The notes under the pieces are model-generated. The model made no database searches. It saw only the letters and a program-made list of their open reading frames with translations, and was not told where the DNA came from. 28,980 bases of DNA from an uncultured Peptococcaceae bacterium (GTDB lineage Bacteria > Bacillota > Dehalobacteriia > UBA7702): positions 1-28,980 of the forward strand of contig CALFRX010000275.1 in the NCBI GenBank assembly GCA_937919295.1, given 5' to 3'. Positions 15,192 through 22,058 of the stretch are shown here, one piece after another. Each line of letters opens with the position of its first letter. Position 1 is the first letter of the stretch. Position numbers and translations under genes: made by a program.

Positions 15192-16607
15192 TTATTGACG
15201 GTCAACGGCCGCCTTTACCGCAGCATCCACCGCAGCGTTCTGTTCCTCGGTCAGCGGCGTACACTTGTGGTTGGCATAAAGTTCTTTCGCTTTGGCCATG
15301 GCATTTTCGCCGTAGGAAACGCGGGTTTCATCCCAAGATTCATAGGTTCTGCGTTCACAGAGGGTGGGGCTCCACAATTCGGATCTTAAGTGGCGCAGCG
15401 TATGCATGTTGCCAAGGAAATTCCGGTCCCCGTTAACAACTTCCCGAATCGCTTCCACCGCCAAAGTATCCTCATTGACTTCCTTCTCTTTGACGACATG
15501 CTTGATGATGGAACAGATTTCATCATCCATGACGGTGGTGGCATAGTCGGCGATCAAGGCATTGTCGCCTGAACCGGCGGTACCCAAAATTGCCGCGCCG
15601 CCCAATGCAGGAACAAGGGCATTGAACATTCTTTCAAAGCCGGCCTGTTCATCACAAATCTTCGAGGAACAGGAAAAACCGGTGGGTTCGCAAGGAATAT
15701 TATAGTAATTCGACATCTGAGCGGAACAAAGCCCCGCAACACCCATTTCAGGCGCCGCCCAGAGACCGATGGCGGTGCGCATATCAATAAAGGTCACCCG
15801 AGGCGACATCACCACGGGCAGGCCCGGTTTCATCAATTCGGCGACAACGACGCCGGCGAGCATTTCCGCGTTGTGCATGGTTACGGAGCCGATCAGGGTC
15901 ATCGGACCGGTGGCGCCCATCATCGGGCAGGGAATGATGCCCAAAGGCAGACCGGCTTCCACCGTGTCGAGCAAGCCGTTGGCGGGGCCGACGGCGTAAT
16001 CGAGGGGGCTAATCGGCGAAACCTGCAGGTAAGCGATGGGTTTTTTGATCAAGTTGGCCATGCCGCCGACGGCAGCAGCCAGGACGTTGGGGATATATTT
16101 CATTTCATGATCGGATTCGATACAGATATGCAGCGGTTTGCTGGTATTTTTGACCTGCGCTGCCGTTTCACAAGTAACTGCCGCGTGTTCCGGCACATCC
16201 TTCGGGAAAATCGCGGAAATAATGTCAATATTCGGTAAACCGTCGCAAACTCTGAGATAGTCTTCCAAATCCGCCAAAGTGACCAGCTTCCGTTTGCCGG
16301 TTTCGATATCATTGATAAAGGGAGAACCGATGCAAGTTTGGGAATAAACCTTACCCGGGGCGCCCAGTTCAGCATCGTGCTTGCCGTCTCTGCTATAGAG
16401 GGTAAAGGGGCCGGGAACCGCTTTAATCGCTTTTCCTACCAGCTCTCTGGGGAAATATACGGTCTGATCTTTGACATGCAAACCAAGGTTTGCGCAAGTT
16501 TTTAAGAATCGTTCGGATTTGCTGCGCACACCAATGGTTTCTAAAATTTCCAATGTTGCTTCATGAATGCTTTCAATGTCTGTTTTACTGAGGTATTCGT
16601 ATCTCAT
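15192..16607 (-). CDS. MttB-family corrinoid-dependent amine methyltransferase, non-pyrrolysine
   Basis: A TIM-barrel methyltransferase of the trimethylamine/glycine-betaine family. It would move a methyl group from a methylated amine to a corrinoid protein, feeding one-carbon metabolism. The 471-residue length is normal. Family features are visible: YLSKTDIESIHEATLEILE at the start, PCPMMGATGPMTLIGSV and the NAEMLAGVVVAELM segment in the middle, and a C-terminal region ending LYANHKCTPL. There is no in-frame TAG, so it is not a pyrrolysine enzyme of the true MttB type but one of the many family members acting on substrates such as glycine betaine, proline betaine or carnitine. Which one cannot be told. 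No corrinoid-protein gene is in the window. AAAGGAG lies 6 bases before the ATG. Expression is probably sigma-54-dependent (promoter at 16668-16683). Confidence 0.9.
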   Translation of the reverse strand: MRYEYLSKTDIESIHEATLEILETIGVRSKSERFLKTCANLGLHVKDQTVYFPRELVGKAIKAVPGPFTLYSRDGKHDAELGAPGKVYSQTCIGSPFINDIETGKRKLVTLADLEDYLRVCDGLPNIDIISAIFPKDVPEHAAVTCETAAQVKNTSKPLHICIESDHEMKYIPNVLAAAVGGMANLIKKPIAYLQVSPISPLDYAVGPANGLLDTVEAGLPLGIIPCPMMGATGPMTLIGSVTMHNAEMLAGVVVAELMKPGLPVVMSPRVTFIDMRTAIGLWAAPEMGVAGLCSAQMSNYYNIPCEPTGFSCSSKICDEQAGFERMFNALVPALGGAAILGTAGSGDNALIADYATTVMDDEICSIIKHVVKEKEVNEDTLAVEAIREVVNGDRNFLGNMHTLRHLRSELWSPTLCERRTYESWDETRVSYGENAMAKAKELYANHKCTPLTEEQNAAVDAAVKAAVDRQ

Positions 16608-16667
16608 AGTATCTCCTTTCGTGGAAGCATAGAATTGATTGATTATGCTTTATTCTCTTCTTGTTAA

Positions 16668-16683
16668 TGCAATTATCATGCCA
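16668..16683 (-). promoter_or_regulatory. Sigma-54 promoter of the mttB-type gene
   Basis: On the minus strand TGGCATG, ATAA, TTGCA. This matches the -24/-12 consensus (TGGCAYR, N4, TTGCW) at every conserved position. It lies about 60 bases before the ATG at 16607. The regulator encoded directly downstream has the GAFTGA loop needed to activate such a promoter. Confidence 0.88.
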
Positions 16684-16768
16684 GAGACACAATCACCTCA
16701 GAAAACCGATCTCAAGCACCGCGTAAAGGATTGAAGTCCCGGAGGCGGACGCCTGACCCCTTTTACAA

Positions 16769-16786
16769 TCATGCAAAAATGCATGA
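16769..16786. promoter_or_regulatory. Upstream activator palindrome 1
   Basis: TCATGCA, AAAA, TGCATGA: a perfect 7-4-7 palindrome about 105 bases upstream of the sigma-54 promoter. Probable binding site of the adjacent enhancer-binding regulator. Confidence 0.7.
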
Positions 16787-16868
16787 TTCAAATATTCTTT
16801 TTCTGATTTTCAAGGCAAAAATGCCGTTCCTTTTAATGCCGACCTTGATTTTCCAAAAGAAAGGTCGT

Positions 16869-16886
16869 TCATGCAAAATTGCATGA
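16869..16886. promoter_or_regulatory. Upstream activator palindrome 2
   Basis: TCATGCA, AAAT, TGCATGA: the same palindrome, exactly 100 bases from copy 1 and 21 bases (two helical turns) from copy 3, so copies 2 and 3 face the same side of the DNA. Confidence 0.7.
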
Positions 16887-16889
16887 TCA

Positions 16890-16907
16890 TCATGCAGTTT
16901 TGCATGA
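16890..16907. promoter_or_regulatory. Upstream activator palindrome 3
   Basis: TCATGCA, GTTT, TGCATGA. A further half site (CATGCA, 16912-16917) follows. All copies lie between the mttB-type promoter and the degV stop. Confidence 0.7.
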
Positions 16908-16938
16908 TACCCATGCAGTGCAGGTTTTTTGCCTTGTT

Positions 16939-17814
16939 TTACATTGTTCTCGGTTTGCCGTAAAAGAACGCTGCCATCAGTCCCGGGCCGGAATGAGTGC
17001 CGATGGTGGAACCGATATAGGTAACATAAACATCCTGAAAGCCGAACTTCTCCTTGATTCCATCGCCGAATTTTTTGGCTTCAGCGTAAATATCAGAATG
17101 ACAGATGAAGAGCACCTGGTCTTCGGGATGGGGGCAAAGCTCCTCTATGATCTGATGAATCCGCTGTATCGTCTTTTTTTTGCCGTGTGCCTTTTCCTGG
17201 ACAATAAGATGCCCCGCCAAATCAAGATTGAGGATGGGCCAGATATTCAAAGCGTGGGCAATCACCATGCCGGCACGGCTTACCCTGCCGCTGCGATAGA
17301 GATAAGAAAGATCACCGGTGGTGTAATACGTATTGACCTCCCCTTTATGCGCTTCGATCCAAGCCACGCATTCCGAGGGGGTTTTCCCCTGATCCCGCAG
17401 GTCAGCGCCGGCCAAAGCCAACATGCCGTAGCCTACTGAGGCCAAGGTGGAATCGACCACATAGACAAGGGCCGCGGGAAATTCCTCCAAAAGCTGATTT
17501 TTGGCAATCAGCGCATTGCTATACGTCCCGGAAATGCCGCTCCCCATACTGATATGAACAATGGGCAAATCATTTTTGCTCAGCGCGTTTTTCCAAAAAT
17601 CCAAGTACTGGGAGGGCGTAATCTGGCTGGTATGGGGAACTTTTCCCGCCCGCATCCACTCATAGAAACGATGGCAATCCTCATGATCCATCGTATCAAG
17701 ATAAGCGACACCGTCAATCTCGTAACTGAGTTGTAAGGGAATGATCCCGCGTTCTTGACAAATCGACATGGGCAGATCACAACCGGAATCTGTCATAATC
17801 TGAAACTGATACAT
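16939..17814 (-). CDS. DegV-family fatty-acid-binding protein
   Basis: DegV proteins bind a fatty acid; some (FakB type) present it to the kinase FakA so that exogenous fatty acids enter phospholipid synthesis. The 291-residue product starts MYQFQIMTDSGCDLP, the family's opening. It has PHTSQITPSQYLDFW and HISMGSGISGTYSNA, which line the lipid site, then VVDSTLASVGYGM and a C-terminal SxxxTHSGPG-like segment (STIGTHSGPGLMAAFF). GGGAGG lies 7 bases before the ATG. It appears to be a single-gene unit. No fakA is nearby, so the kinase partnership is only inferred from the family. Confidence 0.93.
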   Translation of the reverse strand: MYQFQIMTDSGCDLPMSICQERGIIPLQLSYEIDGVAYLDTMDHEDCHRFYEWMRAGKVPHTSQITPSQYLDFWKNALSKNDLPIVHISMGSGISGTYSNALIAKNQLLEEFPAALVYVVDSTLASVGYGMLALAGADLRDQGKTPSECVAWIEAHKGEVNTYYTTGDLSYLYRSGRVSRAGMVIAHALNIWPILNLDLAGHLIVQEKAHGKKKTIQRIHQIIEELCPHPEDQVLFICHSDIYAEAKKFGDGIKEKFGFQDVYVTYIGSTIGTHSGPGLMAAFFYGKPRTM

Positions 17815-17902
17815 GATGAAACCTCCCGAAAGAACCTGTTGTCACGCAATAAATCTATGACTTTTCACTTACGCCACAATATTTATATTTATCCTTATAT
17901 AA

Positions 17903-17931
17903 AATATAACAGAAAAATCTCATTTGCGCAA
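17903..17931 (-). promoter_or_regulatory. Possible promoter of the degV gene
   Basis: On the minus strand TTGCGC (17931-17926) and TATATT (17908-17903) are 17 bases apart, in a very AT-rich stretch about 90 bases before the ATG. The -35 match is poor. Confidence 0.4.
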
Positions 17932-17965
17932 TAAGGCATCGTATCTTTTGCGCTCCAAGTGAAGA

Positions 17966-18004
17966 CCGGATTCGACGTCTTGGTCAAAAAAGACGCGGCT
18001 CCGG
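17966..18004 (-). terminator. Interrupted hairpin downstream of rlmB
   Basis: An outer 5-bp stem (CCGGA/TCCGG) and an inner 6-bp stem (CGTCTT/AAGACG) enclose a loop containing the T-run on the minus strand. It begins about 25 bases after the rlmB stop. It may end the cysE operon transcript, but it is not a classical terminator because no T-run follows the stem. Confidence 0.35.
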
Positions 18005-18029
18005 CTGATAGGCGCTTTGTCGCAGGAGA

Positions 18030-18776
18030 TTAGTTTTTCTCAAGGGAAGCGATATTTCTTTGACGGAGGATCTCATAAATCATCACCCCCGCCGCCACCG
18101 AAGCATTCAGGGAGGGCACATGACCTTGCATAGGGATGGTCACTTTAAAATCGCAGTTTTGCAAAAGTAAACGAGGAATGCCCCGATCTTCGCCGCCGAT
18201 CACCAGCAACAGAGGGCCTTTCATCTCCTGCTGCCAGAGACAGCTTCCCTCCATCGCGGCGCCGTAAACCCAAAGTCCCTGGTTTTTCAGATCCTTCGTA
18301 GTCTGAACCAGGTTGGCGACGCGGGCCACAGGCAAATATTCCGTGGCGCCGGCAGCGGTTTTGGCCACAGTGGCGTTTAAACCGACGCTGTTGTTTTTGG
18401 GAATGATGATTCCGTGGGCGCCGGCGATCTCCGCCGTGCGCATGATCGCGCCGAGATTGTGGGGATCCTCCACTTCCGCCAACATCAGTAGGAAGGGATC
18501 CTCTCCTCTCGCCGCCGCCGCCGATAACATATCGTCAACTTCAGCGTATTCATAAGCGGCCACAGCGCCGATCACACCCTGATGGTTGCCGCAATATAGT
18601 GCGTCAAGTTTCTTTTTGGGCACCCGTTGAATGGGAATACCCGCCGCTTTTGCTTTGGCCAGAATCTCTTTGAGGGAGCCTTCGGTTTTTCCTTCGCCGA
18701 CATAGAGTTTGATAAAACTGCGCCCCGCTTTCAGCGCTTCCGCTACGCCGTTCCGGCCGGGAATATATTCGTTCAT
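18030..18776 (-). CDS. rlmB: RlmB, 23S rRNA (guanosine2251-2'-O)-methyltransferase
   Basis: A SpoU/TrmH-family knotted methyltransferase that modifies G2251 in the peptidyl-transferase region of 23S rRNA. The 248-residue length is typical. It opens with IPGRNGVAEALKAG, has an N-terminal substrate-binding domain, and carries the three SpoU motifs: VEDPHNLGAIMRTAEIAGAH, LVIGGEDRGIPRLLL and IPMQGHVPSLNASVAAGVM. Its start overlaps the mrnC stop (ATGA). The order cysS-mrnC-rlmB is conserved in Bacillota, which favours RlmB over other TrmH paralogues. Confidence 0.95.
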   Translation of the reverse strand: MNEYIPGRNGVAEALKAGRSFIKLYVGEGKTEGSLKEILAKAKAAGIPIQRVPKKKLDALYCGNHQGVIGAVAAYEYAEVDDMLSAAAARGEDPFLLMLAEVEDPHNLGAIMRTAEIAGAHGIIIPKNNSVGLNATVAKTAAGATEYLPVARVANLVQTTKDLKNQGLWVYGAAMEGSCLWQQEMKGPLLLVIGGEDRGIPRLLLQNCDFKVTIPMQGHVPSLNASVAAGVMIYEILRQRNIASLEKN

Positions 18777-19186
18777 TGGCTTTCCCCTCTTTCGTTGCGT
18801 ATATGGTCAAACAATAAACAAAAGATCGCGTCAAGGCGCTGCTGGTTACCGCTGAGCCACAAAGCCCCCACCAGCGCCTCCACACCGGTAGCATTGTGGT
18901 ATGCGGCAACGTTGCTGCTTTTGGGCTGATGACCCGTTTTGGCGTTGCGTCCGCGCTTCAGCACCGCCAATTCTTCCTCGGGAAGCCTGTCCGCAAGCAG
19001 CTGATAAAAATCGCTCTGAAATGTCGCCTTTACGTATTTCACCGCTTCTTTATGCAGTTCATCCGCCTTTTTGATGCCGCTTTTTAGCAGATAACGGCGG
19101 ACGGCCAGCTCATAAACGGCGTCACCGATATAGGCCAGAGTCAAGGAAGGCAAATTGACCGCCTCCTGCCAGCTCATTTCTTTCAT
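18773..19186 (-). CDS. mrnC: Mini-ribonuclease III (Mini-III)
   Basis: Mini-III is an RNase III catalytic domain without the double-stranded-RNA-binding domain; in Bacillota it trims 23S rRNA precursor ends. The 137-residue product contains YIGDAVYELAVRRYLL (catalytic Asp) and NATGVEALVGALWLSG (catalytic Glu), the two halves of the RNase III active site. The start overlaps the cysS stop (ATGA) and the 3' end overlaps rlmB, so the three are translated as a chain. Confidence 0.95.
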   Translation of the reverse strand: MKEMSWQEAVNLPSLTLAYIGDAVYELAVRRYLLKSGIKKADELHKEAVKYVKATFQSDFYQLLADRLPEEELAVLKRGRNAKTGHQPKSSNVAAYHNATGVEALVGALWLSGNQQRLDAIFCLLFDHIRNERGESQ

Positions 19187-20643
19187 CCCCGAACCTTTTC
19201 CTTTTTCCAGCGGGGGCCTTGGGGCGTATCCTCAATGACGATACTTAGCTTTTTCAATTCGTCGCGAATAAAATCGGCGGTAGCCCAGTCCTTATGCTCT
19301 CTGGCGTTGGTACGCAGCGTCATCACCATGGCAAGCAGGCCGTTGGCAAGCGCGTCGCCGTTGGCGTCGGCTTCTTCCTCTTTGGGCACGATCACATCGA
19401 AAATCAAATCCATTTCGGCGAAAAAAGCCAAAACCGCTTTGAGGCCCTCAGCGGTGGTAGCGTCGCCGCCGAATTCCCTGTCGTTGACCATGGTATTGAC
19501 TTCTTTGCAGACATCAAAGACAGCTGCTAAGGCCAAAGACGTATTGAAATCGTCGTCCATGGCGTCGATGACCTTCGCCTTGCCTTCGTCGCAAATCTTG
19601 ATCAACGCTGCTTTTTTGCCGTCGTCACTGCCGCCTTCCTTGGTCAGGGCGCCGATTTTTGCTTCCACGGTACGGTAGGTGTTATGAATCCGGCTTAATG
19701 ACTTTTCCGCGGCCAGCAGTTTTTCACCGTCAAAATCGAGGGGACTTCTGTAATGGGTGGACATCAGATAAAAACGCACCACCGGGCCGGGGAACTCATC
19801 GAGGATTTCCCTTAAAAGACAGAAATTACAGAGGGACTTGGACATCTTTTCGCAGTTGATTGTAATGAAACCGTTATGGAGCCAGTAATGGGCGGATTCA
19901 CAGCAGTTTGCGCCTTCGCTTTGGGCAATTTCGTTTTCATGGTGGGGAAAAATCAAATCGGCGCCGCCACCGTGGATATCAAAGGTTTTACCGAGATACT
20001 TTGCGGACATGGCGGAGCATTCAATGTGCCAGCCGGGCCTTCCTTTGCCCCAGGGGCTATCCCAGGCGGGTTCCCCCGGTTTCGCCGCTTTCCAAAGGGC
20101 AAAATCAAGGGGATCCCGCTTTTGTTCCCCTACAGCAATCCTGACGCCGGCCTGCAATTCATCGAGGGAACGGCCGGATAATTTGCCGTAATCGGCGAAT
20201 CTACGCACTTCAAAGTAAACGTCGCCGTCCACTTCGTAAGCGAGGCCATGGTCGATGATCCTCTGCACCATACCGATAATGTCTTTCATATGCTCGGTAA
20301 CTCTGGGGTGAGCGTCGGCCTTTTTAATACCAAGTCGCGCGGCGTCTTCAAAATAAGCTTTGATGTACTTTTCCGCCAGGTCTTGGGGACTTAGCTTTTC
20401 TTCTTTGGCGCGGTTGATGATCTTATCGTCAACGTCGGTAAAATTTTGGACGTAAGTCACGGCGTAGCCCCGATAGGCAAAGTACCGACGAATCACGTCG
20501 AAGGCCACAAGGGGCCGGGCGTTGCCCAGGTGAATGTAGTTATAGGTGGTGGGGCCGCAGACATACATCTTGACTTTCCCCGGCTCCACCGGTACAAAAT
20601 CTTCTTTGCTGTTTTTCAGCGTGTTATAAACTCGAATCGCCAT
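19183..20643 (-). CDS. cysS: Cysteinyl-tRNA synthetase
   Basis: A monomeric class I synthetase charging tRNA-Cys. The 486-residue product begins RVYNTLKNSKEDFVP. CGPTTYNYIHLGNARP holds the first zinc cysteine and the HIGH-like HLGN. GWHIECSAMS and HGGGADLIFPHHENEIAQSEG supply the other zinc ligands, and KMSKS is present. The residue after KMSKSL is Cys, where Gly is usual (KMSKSLGN); it is probably tolerated but is worth noting. The start overlaps the cysE 3' end by 20 bases. Both genes are under the cysteine T-box at 21327-21570. Confidence 0.97.
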   Translation of the reverse strand: MAIRVYNTLKNSKEDFVPVEPGKVKMYVCGPTTYNYIHLGNARPLVAFDVIRRYFAYRGYAVTYVQNFTDVDDKIINRAKEEKLSPQDLAEKYIKAYFEDAARLGIKKADAHPRVTEHMKDIIGMVQRIIDHGLAYEVDGDVYFEVRRFADYGKLSGRSLDELQAGVRIAVGEQKRDPLDFALWKAAKPGEPAWDSPWGKGRPGWHIECSAMSAKYLGKTFDIHGGGADLIFPHHENEIAQSEGANCCESAHYWLHNGFITINCEKMSKSLCNFCLLREILDEFPGPVVRFYLMSTHYRSPLDFDGEKLLAAEKSLSRIHNTYRTVEAKIGALTKEGGSDDGKKAALIKICDEGKAKVIDAMDDDFNTSLALAAVFDVCKEVNTMVNDREFGGDATTAEGLKAVLAFFAEMDLIFDVIVPKEEEADANGDALANGLLAMVMTLRTNAREHKDWATADFIRDELKKLSIVIEDTPQGPRWKKEKVRG

Positions 20644-21289
20644 GATTTTTCTTCTCCTTTTCCCATGCCGCCTCTAAGGACTTCACACGATTCCTTAAAT
20701 CGCAGATGCAATCGTAGATGGGATCGCTCAGTTTGCCGTCCTCCACTTCGCCGCCTTCATACTTGACCCGGGAACCGTCTTTCACCACAATGCGGCCGGG
20801 CACCCCTACAACGGTGCAGTTATCCGGCACGTCGTTTAACACCACGGAACCGGCGCCGATTTTGGCGTTATTACCGATGGTGATGGACCCCAGCACAATG
20901 GCGTTGGAGCTGACCACCACGTTATGGCCGATGGTGGGATGACGTTTGCCCTGCTCCTTGCCGGTGCCGCCCAAAACGACACCTTTGTACAGCGTCACAT
21001 TTTCACCGATCACCGTCGTTTCTCCAATCACGATGCCCATGCCGTGGTCGATGAAAAAGCCCTCGGCGATTTCCGCGGCGGGGTGAATTTCCACGCCGGT
21101 CCAGGCACGGTTAAAAAAACTGATCAACTGGGCAAGATTCTTTCTGTTGTGCTTATAAAACCAATGGGCGCGTCGGTGCCGCCAAATGGCGTGCAGCCCC
21201 GGGCTGGTCAAAAAGACCATAAAGCGGGAAGTTGCCGCCGGGTCCCGGGCCATCACGGCATCGATATCCCGTTTCATTCTCTGGAACAT
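20624..21289 (-). CDS. cysE: Serine O-acetyltransferase
   Basis: Makes O-acetylserine from serine and acetyl-CoA, the first step of cysteine synthesis. The 221-residue product has a helical N-terminal domain and a left-handed beta-helix of hexapeptide repeats. The active-site segment is HPAAEIAEGFFIDHGMGIVI (catalytic His and Asp), followed by GGTGKEQGKRHPTIGHNVVV, and the C-terminus has GVPGRIV. I start at the ATG at 21289: GGAGGG sits 6 bases upstream, and the resulting MFQRMKRDIDAVMARDPAA is the family's usual beginning. The ATG at 21295 abuts the ribosome-binding site. First gene of the cysE-cysS-mrnC-rlmB operon, preceded by a T-box. Confidence 0.96.
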   Translation of the reverse strand: MFQRMKRDIDAVMARDPAATSRFMVFLTSPGLHAIWRHRRAHWFYKHNRKNLAQLISFFNRAWTGVEIHPAAEIAEGFFIDHGMGIVIGETTVIGENVTLYKGVVLGGTGKEQGKRHPTIGHNVVVSSNAIVLGSITIGNNAKIGAGSVVLNDVPDNCTVVGVPGRIVVKDGSRVKYEGGEVEDGKLSDPIYDCICDLRNRVKSLEAAWEKEKKNHGDSSL

Positions 21290-21301
21290 AGCCATCCCTC
21301 C

Positions 21302-21325
21302 ATTTCAATCCACGCAAGCGTGGAG
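21302..21325 (-). repeat. Lone CRISPR repeat-like hairpin in the cysE leader
   Basis: On the minus strand this stretch forms a 6-bp hairpin (CCACGC, TT, GCGTGG) followed by ATTGAAAT. The last 14 bases, GCGTGGATTGAAAT, are the typical 3' end of type I-C CRISPR repeats, and a type I-C cas operon starts about 730 bases away. The 5' part does not match a typical repeat, and there is no second copy or array nearby. It lies between the T-box terminator and the cysE ribosome-binding site. It may be coincidence, a repeat remnant or a functional mini-repeat. Confidence 0.4.
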
Positions 21326-21326
21326 G

Positions 21327-21366
21327 AAATAAAATAGGCCCCGCCCGTTCAGAGACGGGGGGGACC
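21327..21366 (-). terminator. T-box-controlled terminator of the cysE operon
   Basis: On the minus strand a 12-position stem with two mismatches (21355-21366 with 21337-21348) is followed by TATTTTATTT (21336-21327). It overlaps the conserved T-box sequence, so it would be mutually exclusive with the antiterminator. Confidence 0.85.
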
Positions 21367-21570
21367 GTGGTTCCACTCTGCTCGCGGCGAAAACACACCG
21401 CACTCAAAACCCTTAACGCGGGAAACGTTCCGCCCTACCGAATTTCAGGCGAACAGCTAAGGAGTGCACTTTGGCAAAATCAGCGCTTAAAACCGCTTGC
21501 AGCCGATGGCGGTTTCTCTCTGAAAGCTGTGTTTTGCCTACTCTCTCCCTCAAGGCCTTTGCTATAGAAT
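21327..21570 (-). promoter_or_regulatory. Cysteine-specific T-box riboswitch
   Basis: This leader senses uncharged tRNA-Cys and lets transcription continue into cysE-cysS when charging is low. On the minus strand, stem I shows GGGAG, AGAGTA, GGCAAAA pairing with TTTTGCC, AAAGTGCA, CTCC. This is the classic specifier loop, with the codon TGC (Cys) at 21468-21466. The conserved T-box stretch GAGTGGAACCACGG lies at 21378-21365. Its TGGA bulge would pair with the tRNA 3' end if base 73 is U, as in tRNA-Cys. The terminator at 21327-21366 follows. The specificity fits the two genes it precedes. The exact 5' end is an estimate. Confidence 0.93.
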
Positions 21571-21576
21571 ATAACT

Positions 21577-21605
21577 ACTTTATCAAATCCCGCCCCCCTT
21601 GTCAA
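21577..21605 (-). promoter_or_regulatory. Promoter of the cysE T-box operon
   Basis: On the minus strand a consensus TTGACA (21605-21600), 17 bases, then TAAAGT (21582-21577). A 14-bp perfect palindrome, AAAAGCGCGCTTTT (21614-21627), lies just upstream of the -35. Confidence 0.7.
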
Positions 21606-21751
21606 GACCAGAGAAAAGCGCGCTTTTGTCATCTATCATCTTATGCGAAAATAGTAAATCGGTGCTGTTTTTCATAACTTTAAAAAACCAATTGATTCTC
21701 CGCAATGCAACAAAGAAATCATTGAAACGGCAAAAATAAAGGAATAAAAGA

Positions 21752-21780
21752 TTGTATATATTGTTGGCTTAGGATATAAT
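21752..21780 (+). promoter_or_regulatory. Likely promoter of the cas operon
   Basis: TTGTAT (21752-21757), 17 bases, then a perfect TATAAT (21775-21780). The -35 is poor. Transcription would start near 21787, leaving about 270 bases before cas3 that contain two short open frames. Confidence 0.55.
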
Positions 21781-21822
21781 TTTATTATAAGTGTAAATTA
21801 TTGTCATCTTTTAACAGGAAAC

Positions 21823-21939
21823 ATGAACAATGATGAGACTACACATCAATACCCCATATTATTTTCTTTTAAAGAATCAGTCGAATGGTGCCTTTTTGGT
21901 GCATGTCCTCTGATATCATCATATAAAACAATAAAATAG
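21823..21939 (+). CDS. Short open frame upstream of cas3, unknown
   Basis: A 38-residue frame beginning MNNDETTHQYPILFSFKES and ending SSYKTIK. AGGA lies 4 bases before the ATG. I recognise no family. It is the first of two short frames in the cas leader, ending 11 bases before the next. It could be a real small protein, a leader peptide or decayed coding sequence. Confidence 0.3.
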   Translation: MNNDETTHQYPILFSFKESVEWCLFGACPLISSYKTIK

Positions 21940-21950
21940 CTGGAGAAAAT

Positions 21951-22058
21951 ATGATTTACTACGCTCATAAACAAAAAGGCAAAGAGCCACAGACTGTATG
22001 CGAATATAGTAATAGTATTTGCTGCATCACCAAAATATTAGTTCAGGAGGCAGCTTAA
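21951..22058 (+). CDS. Short open frame abutting cas3, resembling a Cas3 N-terminus
   Basis: A 35-residue frame (MIYYAHKQKGKEPQTVCEYS, then SICCITKILVQEAA) with GGAG 5 bases before its ATG. Its stop TAA directly abuts the cas3 ATG, and the cas3 ribosome-binding site (AGGAGG) is inside it. The layout of the first 20 residues (Tyr, then Lys-Gly-Lys-Glu-x-Gln-Thr, then a Glu-aromatic pair) parallels the start of Cas3 HD domains, including this operon's own Cas3 (MYISRIAKDGREQTTKQHLQ). It may be the leftover 5' end of another cas3 allele or a translated leader coupled to cas3. The homology is by eye only. Confidence 0.45.
   Translation: MIYYAHKQKGKEPQTVCEYSNSICCITKILVQEAA

Noticed and set aside
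21289..22058. A regulatory mini-guide: the lone repeat followed by a spacer matching the cas promoter
   Set aside because: The sequence after the repeat-like element (GGAGGGATGGCT) shares only ribosome-binding-site-like bases with the cas3 upstream region (AGGAGGCAGCTT next to a TTC). This is not a convincing guide-target match.
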